A stretch of 36,668 bases of DNA, from IMG/VR virus record IMGVR_UViG_3300024518_000015, positions 1 through 36,668 of that record. One strand, 5' to 3'. Shown piece by piece: positions 22,032-28,932 of this stretch (position 1 is the first letter of the stretch; every line of letters starts with the position of its first letter). The notes below the pieces were generated by a model. That model did not search any database and was not told the DNA's origin. It worked only from the letters and a program-made list of their open reading frames with translations. The translations under genes and the position numbers were made by a program. This DNA is from a virus.

Positions 22032-22717
22032 TTCGTGAACTCCCGCATGATATATTCCGAATACGCCGGAGGCACAGCTTCTCGTAGCGTCTTCTTGCTT
22101 GAGATCCACGGAGTACCCATAGCGAACTGCCACGTCTGAAGCTGGTTCGCTCCTGGAAGCTCCCACAACTTGCAGAAGTTGTGTCCTGCATAGTCTCCGC
22201 CGTTTCCTGCTACGGTTACATAATGCCCGTCCTTAACCATGCCACGGTGCTTGATATGTGCTGGCTGAGTAACTGAGAACCCGTGGATCTCGAAGTACCT
22301 ATGTCTGATCACCTTCAGGCCAAACATTTCACCACAGAGCATCAGGTCGTGGCGCAGCGGCGCGCCGGCCACGTTCTCGATGACAAATGGAACTCCGGCG
22401 TACTCAAGCATCGTCCTAGTCCCTGGTAGCAAGTCCGGCCATGTCTTGCCAGAATTCCGCCATCGGTGAGCTGCGTATGAGTAAGCCTGACAGGGCGGAG
22501 ATGCCCATACGAAATCGAACTCTCTGATATAATCCAGGGACAAAGTGAAAACATTCTTCTGCCTAAAGTCGAATCGCTCAGCCGCAAACAGATCCATCGC
22601 TGGATGTTCGTGTTGATATTCGATGTCGATGCCTGTCACATGCGCTCCCGCACTGCTCATGCCCATAGAAGCTCCACCACCACCGCAGAAGAGATCCAAC
22701 ACTCTGATCATCTCCAT
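22028..22717 (-). CDS. DNA C5-cytosine methyltransferase
   Basis: This protein of about 229 aa methylates cytosine at C5 using S-adenosylmethionine. Motif I is [12 protein letters not shown] at about 8-19. Motif IV is SPPCQAYS, with C76 as nucleophile. Motif VI is FVIENV at about 111-116. Motif VIII is [11 protein letters not shown] near 137-146. It is short, as phage C5 methyltransferases often are, with a small target-recognition domain. No restriction nuclease partner is nearby, so it probably protects phage DNA from host restriction. ATG 22717 and 22711 are both possible starts; the second has the better ribosome spacing. Confidence 0.9.
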   Translation of the reverse strand: MEMIRVLDLFCGGGGASMGMSSAGAHVTGIDIEYQHEHPAMDLFAAERFDFRQKNVFTLSLDYIREFDFVWASPPCQAYSYAAHRWRNSGKTWPDLLPGTRTMLEYAGVPFVIENVAGAPLRHDLMLCGEMFGLKVIRHRYFEIHGFSVTQPAHIKHRGMVKDGHYVTVAGNGGDYAGHNFCKLWELPGANQLQTWQFAMGTPWISSKKTLREAVPPAYSEYIMREFTK

Positions 22718-22854
22718 AACCTCAGCTTGCCCAGGGCGCGCCCTACGACCTTGTTTTTAGCCCTGCGCGCCATCTTCCTGGGACTCCCGCTGGTCAATGC
22801 GGATATATCCCCCAGGAGCCGCGCTAGTGAGTATAGAAAGCTTCGTATGCCCAT
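22708..22854 (-). CDS. Small basic phage protein of 48 aa
   Basis: An ATG at 22854 follows GGAGGTTAAGTG, and it ends at TGA 22708-22710, inside the start of the methyltransferase gene. It has [20 protein letters not shown] and then a basic tail [20 protein letters not shown]. Short proteins with an RRxKNKxxGR..GK pattern are frequent in phage genomes and remain of unknown function. Confidence 0.7.
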   Translation of the reverse strand: MGIRSFLYSLARLLGDISALTSGSPRKMARRAKNKVVGRALGKLRLWR

Positions 22855-22877
22855 CACTTAACCTCCGTGTAGCGATC

Positions 22878-22958
22878 CGTCTCCAGTTAAAAAAGGGGCA
22901 TCTCAACACACGTTATCAACGGGTCTAAGACACCCCTACATTTCGTCTCCAGTTAAAA
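22878..22958 (-). repeat. 15-bp direct repeat in the leader of the methyltransferase group
   Basis: The string TTTTAACTGGAGACG (minus strand) occurs at 22958-22944 and again at 22892-22878, 66 bp apart. The first copy is followed by AAATGTAG, which is a GGAG ribosome site, an ATG and an immediate TAG (start-stop). The second copy leads into the real ribosome site of the 48-aa gene. Confidence 0.6.
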
Positions 22959-22961
22959 TGT

Positions 22962-22979
22962 GGCGGGTGTTACCCCGCC
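22962..22979 (-). terminator. Possible terminator after the annealing-protein gene
   Basis: On the minus strand GGCGGG, a 6-nt loop and CCCGCC form a GC-rich stem seven bases after the stop codon of the annealing protein, followed by ACATTTTAAC. The U-run is short and interrupted, so termination may be partial. Confidence 0.4.
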
Positions 22980-22986
22980 GTGGTTG

Positions 22987-25011
22987 TTATACAGCGGTTT
23001 TAGCGTCACTAAGCTTGTCCTTGAGTGCCAGGATAACATCACCGATCTGCTCCGTGGTCAATAGTCGGATTCCATGGAACGGCTTTTTGGTAACGGTTGA
23101 GATAAAGTCTCTGGCTTCCTTAGAGCCTGCCGCATACGTCTTGTCAGGCATCAATTCAGTAAACAGTGTCTTGAGTTCCTCGAACTGCTTCTTAGCTTCA
23201 AGTGCATCCAGAGCGGCATTCGCTTTATCGAAATGCTCCTGATGCCATAACCCGAAATTCCCGATCCCTGTATTTAGTTCTTGGAATTCAATCATCTCAG
23301 CAACACTATCAAAGCCGCCTTGAACCCGGGCCATATATGCCTCTCTAGCTCTAGCGCATTCAGCAGACGCTAACCAGCTTGTCTCTTCTTCCTGTTCCGC
23401 GTATTCCTTGTCCTGGGCTTCCTCGCCGACTTTTTCGGACGTGACGCGCGGCCCTGTTCCGTTGATGGAGGCTTTTTCATCTTCCAGGGAGGCAATGAGA
23501 GCTTTCGCCTCGTCTTCACTCAGATCACCTACATTCTGAATCCATCGGTCAATGACTTCTTGGGCCCGCTTTTTGAACGCTTGCGAGCGGACTGTCTGAT
23601 ATACACCTTCAGGGAAGTCGTTCACCAAGTCTATCAAGATCCGCCGCGTAGCTTTGCTCATTTTAGCTTGCTCTGCATCAGCCTCGCCCTGCTCCTGCCC
23701 ATCCTTAGCATCTTCCTGGGTATTACCCCCGCCAGTGTCATCCGTGGGCTTCTCAGCGGCAAACTCAATGAGCATCTTGACGCCTGTTTCAAACGCACTC
23801 ATTGCCCATTTGTCAATACCCTCAATCGGAAACAGATTTATACGACACCAATTTGACCGATGATCTGGCCGGTCAAATATCTTTTCCAAAAGGCGAAGGA
23901 ATTCTTCTTTCACTTTCTCTTTTGGGCTATCCAGATGTTCCTCTGGCACGTCAGGCAAGCCTTCCAGGAACTTGTCGCCGCCCGTAACCCCCATAGCGGC
24001 GTCCATCGCTTTATCAGCACTTCCCGCCCAATCTTCGCCCACGATCTCCCCGGTGGTCTTCTCTGTCGGCTTCTGTACCCCGCCCGTAGACGGCGGATCT
24101 GGATCAGTCTTTGGTATTTCATGAATTATATCCATCATCTGACTATAGTCCTCAACAGTCCATTCTGTTGTTGATGCCTTGCCAACGGCCTCGAGTTGCC
24201 ATTCCTTGCGCTCGTCATCATCCTGGAAGATTCCCCGCTCTGCCAGAGCCTTGAAATAGGATTTCCTGAATGGTGACATATCTATCTGGTGATCTGCCGC
24301 CGTCACTACCCCAGGAGTAGCCTCGCCCTGCTCAGGTAAACCATGAGCGTCAAGCTGATCTTGAGTCAAAGTCCGATGACCGGGAGCGGAGAAATCTGGC
24401 ATCTCGTCCATCGTAGGCGGCAGGATCCCCAGTGTAGCGATGCCGGCCATCCGTAGAGTATTTGTCACAGAACACTTGATCAACATCTGACGCTTTGCTT
24501 TTACCCAACGAGTGTTTGGCTGTCCGTTCCGCTCCGCCACAACTTCTGATAGCCATGTCTCCCAAGTGAACTCAGGTCGTCCTTCTATATCTAAAGTGAC
24601 AACACAGGAGTCAAGCTCGCCTGTTTCCTCGTCATACACTAACTCAGGTTTATGTATATGGTTCAGTCCGTTAGCGTATGCCTTCCTGATATATACATGA
24701 TAGCCCACAAACAGAGCCAGTGGCCCGCCGCCTGTTTTGAAATAATGACAATCCCCACGGATGGCAGGATTCAAACCAGCCGCCCGCGTCTCGTTGAAAC
24801 ACTTCGCTTTCTCTGCCCTGGTAGCATCTACCGGGAGATAGTAGCTGATGAACTGTTCCTGAGTGATAGTCAATATCTGACCGCTATCCATTGGGATTTC
24901 TAGCGGATCAGACATATCGACTTTTGCCAGTAACGAAGCCAATACATTGCTCTTAGTTTCTTCCTGAGCCTCGGTTGTTGTCTGTTCTTCTTCTCGTTTC
25001 TTTTCCATCAT
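22987..25011 (-). CDS. Bet/RecT-like single-strand annealing protein with long C-terminal extension
   Basis: This 674-aa protein has an N-terminal core (about 45-225) that fits Bet/RecT-type recombinases: ISYYLPVDATRAEKAKCFNE, LNPAIRGDCHYFKTGGGPL, FVGYHVYIRKAYANGL, then ELDSCVVTLDIEGRPEF and a W..M..K..VTNTLRMAGI helix. Such cores are about 200-300 aa. The remaining 400-450 residues are mostly acidic helices (EDAKDGQEQGEADAEQAK, DLSEDEAKALIASLEDEK) with three or so folded segments, ending in IGDVILALKDKLSDAKTAV. The nuclease gene just upstream is its expected partner. The ribosome site is AAGGAGATATGA. The annealing call rests on pattern; the extension is unassigned. Confidence 0.7.
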   Translation of the reverse strand: MMEKKREEEQTTTEAQEETKSNVLASLLAKVDMSDPLEIPMDSGQILTITQEQFISYYLPVDATRAEKAKCFNETRAAGLNPAIRGDCHYFKTGGGPLALFVGYHVYIRKAYANGLNHIHKPELVYDEETGELDSCVVTLDIEGRPEFTWETWLSEVVAERNGQPNTRWVKAKRQMLIKCSVTNTLRMAGIATLGILPPTMDEMPDFSAPGHRTLTQDQLDAHGLPEQGEATPGVVTAADHQIDMSPFRKSYFKALAERGIFQDDDERKEWQLEAVGKASTTEWTVEDYSQMMDIIHEIPKTDPDPPSTGGVQKPTEKTTGEIVGEDWAGSADKAMDAAMGVTGGDKFLEGLPDVPEEHLDSPKEKVKEEFLRLLEKIFDRPDHRSNWCRINLFPIEGIDKWAMSAFETGVKMLIEFAAEKPTDDTGGGNTQEDAKDGQEQGEADAEQAKMSKATRRILIDLVNDFPEGVYQTVRSQAFKKRAQEVIDRWIQNVGDLSEDEAKALIASLEDEKASINGTGPRVTSEKVGEEAQDKEYAEQEEETSWLASAECARAREAYMARVQGGFDSVAEMIEFQELNTGIGNFGLWHQEHFDKANAALDALEAKKQFEELKTLFTELMPDKTYAAGSKEARDFISTVTKKPFHGIRLLTTEQIGDVILALKDKLSDAKTAV

Positions 25012-25021
25012 TCATATCTCC

Positions 25022-25786
25022 TTATTGTGCGACCGTCCCGCCGCAGTCTTGCTCACAAATTTCCCAATGTGAGCAATATTTCCGTGAGCATAAATAGTGA
25101 TTCCGAAATACCGGCCACCATTCGCGCTGTATACTCATTGCCACATTGTCAAAGGTTGATACAACGCTCTGAGTATCTTGTAATTCAACATCCAGGGAGA
25201 TCGTTTCTTCCTTGCCGCGTATAGCAAGGTCAAGTCGTCCGTGAATCCCTGGGCGTCCTGTCTGTGCCTTCCAGCCCATAGCGTAAGTGGACACTTGGAA
25301 GACTTGTTCTGGTCTGGGCTTCGATAACCGCCGCCCAGAGGTCTTGAGATCAATCACCAGGTCGTCATCGGTAATCAGATCCGTCTGACCAGTGATTACC
25401 CAATCCCTGTTTCCGACTTCCATGCTCCACAGATGCTCCACAACTTGAGGCTGGACCCCTGGAGCGACCTTCTCCTGATACGCCTTCACGGTCTTGACGC
25501 CCTGAGCCTTCATGTCGTCCAGGGATTCCGATTGCTCCTTCCAGTCCACGTCATCCCTGTATTCCAGATCCTCTACAAAGAAATCTGTCAACAGATCGAT
25601 GGGGAGATCCTTCTGAGTCCTCACCTTCTGCCAGAAGTTTTCCTCTGCTGTTTTGTGGAAGGAAGAACCAAACGCCATCGAAAAGTTTGACCGCCGTGGA
25701 AGCCGTAGACAGTAATCATAATAGAACTGCCTCGGACACTTGCGGTATGTGTTCACCATCGAAGGTGATAATGAGGTTATGTTCAT
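25022..25786 (-). CDS. PD-(D/E)XK nuclease, Cas4/RecB-like, with cysteine cluster
   Basis: This 254-aa protein has candidate active-site residues H44 (GSSFHKTAEENF), D136 (TGQTDLI), D146 and K148 (VIDLKTS), and a Q-xxx-Y helix (VFQVSTYAMGW, Q164/Y168). C17 (RKCPRQFYYDY) and the C-terminal C233, C238 and C244 (YLCSRKYCSHWEICEQDC) are placed as in Cas4/AddB-type 4Fe-4S nucleases. It presumably resects double-strand ends to single strands for the annealing protein encoded next. It overlaps the HTH gene by 4 bases. Confidence 0.85.
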   Translation of the reverse strand: MNITSLSPSMVNTYRKCPRQFYYDYCLRLPRRSNFSMAFGSSFHKTAEENFWQKVRTQKDLPIDLLTDFFVEDLEYRDDVDWKEQSESLDDMKAQGVKTVKAYQEKVAPGVQPQVVEHLWSMEVGNRDWVITGQTDLITDDDLVIDLKTSGRRLSKPRPEQVFQVSTYAMGWKAQTGRPGIHGRLDLAIRGKEETISLDVELQDTQSVVSTFDNVAMSIQREWWPVFRNHYLCSRKYCSHWEICEQDCGGTVAQ

Positions 25787-26019
25787 GTGTCCTCTCCATT
25801 GTCTATTACTGGCGGCACTAATAACATAAACGGCTCAATATCAAATGCTTTCGCCAGCTTCCCAACTACGTCAATACTCGCGCCGCGCTCGCATCGTTTC
25901 AGCTTATAAATCGCATCCACGCTAACCGCTGAACGATTCGCTAATGCCGCATTGTCAAGCCGCATTCGCCGTTGCCATATCCTGATATTTGCACTCAGGA
26001 TCACTCTCAAAGCTTCCAT
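25783..26019 (-). CDS. Cro-like HTH transcription regulator
   Basis: This 78-aa XRE-type HTH protein has NIRIWQRRMRLDNAALANRS as helices 1-2, then AVSVDAIYKLKRCERGASID (recognition helix) and VVGKLAKAFDIEPFMLL. It lies second in the early operon, 30 nt or so after a GC hairpin, with AAAGGGGGTGATTTTAG as ribosome site. It is the only classical repressor-like gene in the genome, so it probably acts on the early promoter at 26.44 kb; this is inference. There is no partner CI or integrase. Confidence 0.85.
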   Translation of the reverse strand: MEALRVILSANIRIWQRRMRLDNAALANRSAVSVDAIYKLKRCERGASIDVVGKLAKAFDIEPFMLLVPPVIDNGEDT

Positions 26020-26036
26020 CTAAAATCACCCCCTTT

Positions 26037-26057
26037 CCTGGGGGCTTGCGCCCCCGG
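26037..26057 (-). promoter_or_regulatory. GC hairpin between the first two early genes
   Basis: GGGGGC-TTGC-GCCCCC (26040-26055) with flanking CC/GG forms a very stable short stem between the stop of the coiled-coil gene and the ATG of the HTH gene. No U-run follows on either strand. It may be an RNA stabiliser or partial attenuator that tunes the regulator. Confidence 0.5.
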
Positions 26058-26071
26058 TTAGTGGTTGTCTG

Positions 26072-26368
26072 TTAGAATGGGATAGGCTCTACTTCGCTTC
26101 TGTCGTAGCCTTCAACCGCGATCTGTTTCTCTGCGTCGCTGTTAGTCCACAGAATCTGCCGCGCTTCTGATTCCCATTTGCTATCGTCCTCTATATTGGC
26201 CTCGTCAAGATACTCACGCCAGAGCGAGGAAAACTGTTCTCCTTGAGCCTGACCTCTTTCCGCCTTTTTCAACTCTGCTTCCAGCATTGCGATTTCCTTA
26301 TCCATCTTCATGATTTCCATTTCCAGATCGCCTATCGTAACTTCTCTTTCAATTCTAAGTGCGCCCAT
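26072..26368 (-). CDS. First early gene, coiled-coil protein
   Basis: This 98-aa acidic protein has an N-terminal coiled coil (MEIMKMDKEIAMLEAELKKA), then SSLWREYLDEANIEDDSKWE and a flexible end. It is the first gene after the early promoter; the ribosome site is AAAGGAGACAAAGCAA. First genes of early operons often counter the host, but no known family is visible here. Confidence 0.65.
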   Translation of the reverse strand: MGALRIEREVTIGDLEMEIMKMDKEIAMLEAELKKAERGQAQGEQFSSLWREYLDEANIEDDSKWESEARQILWTNSDAEKQIAVEGYDRSEVEPIPF

Positions 26369-26424
26369 TTGCTTTGTCTCCTTTGCCAGATTTCGTTAAG
26401 TAACTCGATTTCCTTTATGTTTAT

Positions 26425-26453
26425 AGTATAACCGATCTGGCCGGCAAAGTCAA
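26425..26453 (-). promoter_or_regulatory. Early promoter with operator-like dyads
   Basis: On the minus strand TTGACT (26453-26448), a 17-bp spacer and TATACT (26430-26425). The spacer holds CCGGCCAGATCGG, and the element CTTTGCC-GGCC-AGAT on the minus strand recurs as CTTTGCCAGAT on the plus strand at 26381-26391, 43 bases further along the transcript. These give an imperfect inverted pair around the start site, as expected for repressor sites. Confidence 0.75.
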
Positions 26454-26461
26454 GGAAAAGA

Positions 26462-26713
26462 TTAGACTATTCGCCTAAGCACCGCCGTTTCTGAAAAATA
26501 ATTTCGTGAATGATTGCAAGGCGGGAGGTCGTTTACCAGGTTCAGCTCAGCGAATGACTTTCCACACAAACTGAAGGAGCTGGCTCCAGGAAGATCCATT
26601 CCTTCAGGAGCCCCACGTGGATATGTGAAAAGTATTTTCGTCTGGAGATTATTTACTATTGACATAAGTGCTTCGAAGGTTTTCCAGCTGGATCCATCGA
26701 TGATCTGCTGCAC
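26462..26713 (-). CDS. Doubtful 83-aa ORF
   Basis: A GTG-initiated reading on the minus strand gives KTFEALMSIVNNLQTKILF and DLPGASSFSLCGKSFAELN. There is no clear ribosome site, and it runs up to the -35 of the early promoter. The sequence looks protein-like in places but matches nothing I know. I list it only as a possibility. Confidence 0.2.
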   Translation of the reverse strand: MQQIIDGSSWKTFEALMSIVNNLQTKILFTYPRGAPEGMDLPGASSFSLCGKSFAELNLVNDLPPCNHSRNYFSETAVLRRIV

Positions 26714-26880
26714 GTGGATGTCTCATATATGTATTCGCCTTCCAGGAAGGATCCCAGGGCCCAAGCTGCTACAGATTTTCCACATATAAGAGACAGGAAG
26801 GGAGGCGCTCCCAACGATGAAGGCCGTTGTGCGGCTGTGGGAGATATGGCCCCAGGGAGCGCCAGTTATTTGGAGAGGGT
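26462..26880. other. Late/early junction region, probably non-coding
   Basis: About 420 bp lie between the membrane-protein gene and the early promoter. It has several dyads: GGCGCTCCC/GGGAGCGCC (arms 26804-26812 and 26855-26863), a GGCTCC/GGAGCC hairpin (26582-26612) and the palindrome CCTTCC-A-GGAAGG (26738-26750). Only weak ORFs are present on either strand. It may hold late termination, regulatory sites or an origin. Confidence 0.5.
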
Positions 26881-27083
26881 TAGCTCTTTATAAAGGCTAT
26901 AACAATGTTGGCGACCAGAGTGAGGAACACCAATGCAGCGCCGAGGATCTTCCAGGCAGTTACGCCGCGCTTGTCTTTCATCTCTTTAAGGTCTTTTCTG
27001 ATTTCTTTTATATCATCAACCACGGCGTCCACCTTTTCATGCCGTAAGGCACATACTTGCTCGGTCACATATTGATCGCTCAC
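26880..27083 (-). CDS. XhlA/holin-like membrane protein
   Basis: This 67-aa protein starts at GTG after AGAGGTGAGTCATT. The first 40 residues are a charged coil (EVDAVVDDIKEIRKDLKEMK-like), followed by one C-terminal membrane helix (WKILGAALVFLTLVANIVIA). This coil-then-membrane layout is that of XhlA-type haemolysin/holin accessory proteins. It is the last late gene. No endolysin follows it. Confidence 0.6.
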   Translation of the reverse strand: MSDQYVTEQVCALRHEKVDAVVDDIKEIRKDLKEMKDKRGVTAWKILGAALVFLTLVANIVIAFIKS

Positions 27084-27159
27084 AATGACTCACCTCTGGT
27101 TTTTGCTAGTTTTTGTCAACGCCCCAAAAATGAGTTTTTTTTTAGGGAGGACTCCTATA

Positions 27160-28101
27160 TCATAATATCTGAGCGCGCATTATCTGACCGCCTTCAACGG
27201 CGGTGAACTCAAAGAGCCTGCCGCCTTGAGCAGTCCCGCCATAGATCTTGCCGCCAATCTTGCCCAACGAAAAGATAAAGAGTTGTCCGTTAAGTTGAGC
27301 AGAAACCTCAGTCCAGGCTCCGACGCCGTTCCATTGCAAGAGCTTACCACCACTAACACCCGTCCCCTCTGTGCCGCCGTATATAACACCCCCGATAGTA
27401 ATCAGCGAATGTATAGCGGTCTGTGTGCCAAATTGCGGCGCTACTTGTGTCCAGGCATTAGTTCCATTCCACTTGAATAAGCGGCCGCCAGGGGATGTCC
27501 CGCCATAGATCTCATTGTTCAATATAGTAAGGCTACTGACGCTCGTCTGTGCGTTCAACTGCGGTGCTACGTTAGTCCAGGCGTTTATACCGTTCCACTC
27601 AAAAAGGTTCCCTTTCGTCGAGCCAGTGCTACCATAGATCTTGCTGTTAAATTCTATCAGATCAAGAATGCGTATCTGTGCATTGACTTGAGCAGCTACT
27701 GATCCCCAGGCGCTTGCGCCATCCCACTTGTATAATAGTCCTGTGCCTTCTGTGCCGCCGTATATGTCGCCGCCAAACAGAATCAGTGAGCGGATCAATT
27801 CAGCGCCTAATTGTGGAGCTACCTGTGTCCAGGCGCTTATACCATCCCACTCAAATAGATTGCCGCGTGGTGTTGTGCCGCCGTATATCTTGGAATTGTG
27901 TTCCACCAACGCCATGATGCCATTTTCTAAATTGAGCTGCGCTGCAACTTTCGTCCATAAACTTGAGCCGTCCCATTTGAAAAGATTACCATAAGGCGGC
28001 CCCGGGTCAAGCGTTCCGCCATACATTTCTCCGCCGAAGTTTAATAGACTTCTGATCTGGTTCTGACCATTAAGTTGTGGAGCTACTTCTGTCCACGCCA
28101 T
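27160..28101 (-). CDS. Seven-bladed beta-propeller fibre protein
   Basis: This 313-aa protein consists almost wholly of seven repeats of about 42 residues, each with the pattern AWTxVAPQLNxQxxIxSLxxxxxxIYGGTxxxGxLFKWDG. Seven such repeats make a closed seven-bladed propeller. Such Kelch-like propellers are known at the tips of tail fibres, where they would bind host surface sugars or proteins. It is the last of the fibre genes, one base after the FCCH-domain gene. The ribosome site lies in the end of the previous gene. Confidence 0.75.
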   Translation of the reverse strand: MAWTEVAPQLNGQNQIRSLLNFGGEMYGGTLDPGPPYGNLFKWDGSSLWTKVAAQLNLENGIMALVEHNSKIYGGTTPRGNLFEWDGISAWTQVAPQLGAELIRSLILFGGDIYGGTEGTGLLYKWDGASAWGSVAAQVNAQIRILDLIEFNSKIYGSTGSTKGNLFEWNGINAWTNVAPQLNAQTSVSSLTILNNEIYGGTSPGGRLFKWNGTNAWTQVAPQFGTQTAIHSLITIGGVIYGGTEGTGVSGGKLLQWNGVGAWTEVSAQLNGQLFIFSLGKIGGKIYGGTAQGGRLFEFTAVEGGQIMRAQIL

Positions 28102-28920
28102 CTATACCCGCCTTATACTAAACTGTACGCTCTCAAGAGTAACGTTAGTGGCATCTGATACATTCTTGACGTGCAATTCCAATGTGCCGCCAGCCGTGAG
28201 CGTCGCTATGCCGCCGCCGCTCATTGAGCCAACATCAGCAGCATTGCCGAACTTTCTGTGTGCATGAGCAGCATCGTGACCAGTAGCTAGAAACGCCGTC
28301 CCGGGCGTTGCATATGCGCCGTAACCAGTAGAGTCGATCCCGCCTGCGTTGTCATCGTTCAGCGTGAAGTCATTTGCTCCAGCCGCCGCCACAGTATAGA
28401 TCTGACCGTTCAATTCGGTCATGCCGCCAATGCCCGAAATCTTCACCCTGTTGCCATTGCTGAAACTGTGACCGGTCGCTGTTACCACACAAGGATTTGC
28501 CTGTGTCGCTCCCGAAACGGCATCTCCAGAAGCCGCGATCTCGAAAGTGTCAACTTCGTATATTTTACCATTCCCCGCGCTGGAGCCTGCCATAGCTATA
28601 CTGATCATATAATCTGCCGTGGCTCCTATGGTGATATTATAATTTGTATTGTCTCCATTGCTGATGATCTCTGGCATATCAGTATCAAAGATTGTAATGG
28701 GCTCAAAAGCATCAATTAGTAGAATGGTCGTAGCTACAGCGTTTTCATCCACCAGAATGCCGGCGTAATCAGATACAGCGATGCGATGCTCTACGCCAGC
28801 GCCATCCTGGAAGTAAAAGAAATTATCGCTCTTTGTGTATATCTGCCCATGACTGGCGATAGCCGTGGGCGTCGTTGTCTCTGGTATGAGAATGCGGTCA
28901 TTTACGAATCCTTTTGTCAT
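28102..28920 (-). CDS. Fibre-like protein with FCCH domain and jelly-roll end
   Basis: This 272-aa protein has an N-terminal segment GQIYTKSDNFFYFQDGAGVE, typical of phage fibre proteins that follow a repeated 'in silico' linker. Residues about 143-205 match the ubiquitin-activating E1 FCCH-type domain often seen in phage proteins (VTATGHSFSNGNRVKISGIG, then LNGQIYTVAAAGANDFTLND). This domain splits a TNF/jelly-roll-like fold, whose strands are ADYMISIAMAGSSAGN before and GGTLELHVKNVSDATNVTLE after. It is probably a receptor-binding fibre tip. The ribosome site is CGAGGTGATAGC. Confidence 0.65.
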   Translation of the reverse strand: MTKGFVNDRILIPETTTPTAIASHGQIYTKSDNFFYFQDGAGVEHRIAVSDYAGILVDENAVATTILLIDAFEPITIFDTDMPEIISNGDNTNYNITIGATADYMISIAMAGSSAGNGKIYEVDTFEIAASGDAVSGATQANPCVVTATGHSFSNGNRVKISGIGGMTELNGQIYTVAAAGANDFTLNDDNAGGIDSTGYGAYATPGTAFLATGHDAAHAHRKFGNAADVGSMSGGGIATLTAGGTLELHVKNVSDATNVTLESVQFSIRRV

Positions 28921-28932
28921 GCTATCACCTCG

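Noticed and set aside
26514-26789. Plus-strand ORF of 91 codons in the junction region
   Set aside because: There is no clear promoter, its composition is unlike that of real genes, and it is the only rightward candidate. It is treated as non-coding.
27096-27118. TTGACA near the XhlA-like gene as a promoter
   Set aside because: There is no -10 at a 16-18 bp spacing; the expected position holds the ribosome site GAGGTG.
27126-27145. Run of nine T on the plus strand near 27.13 kb as a terminator
   Set aside because: The preceding stem is only AAAAA/TTTTT, too weak, and no rightward transcript is expected.
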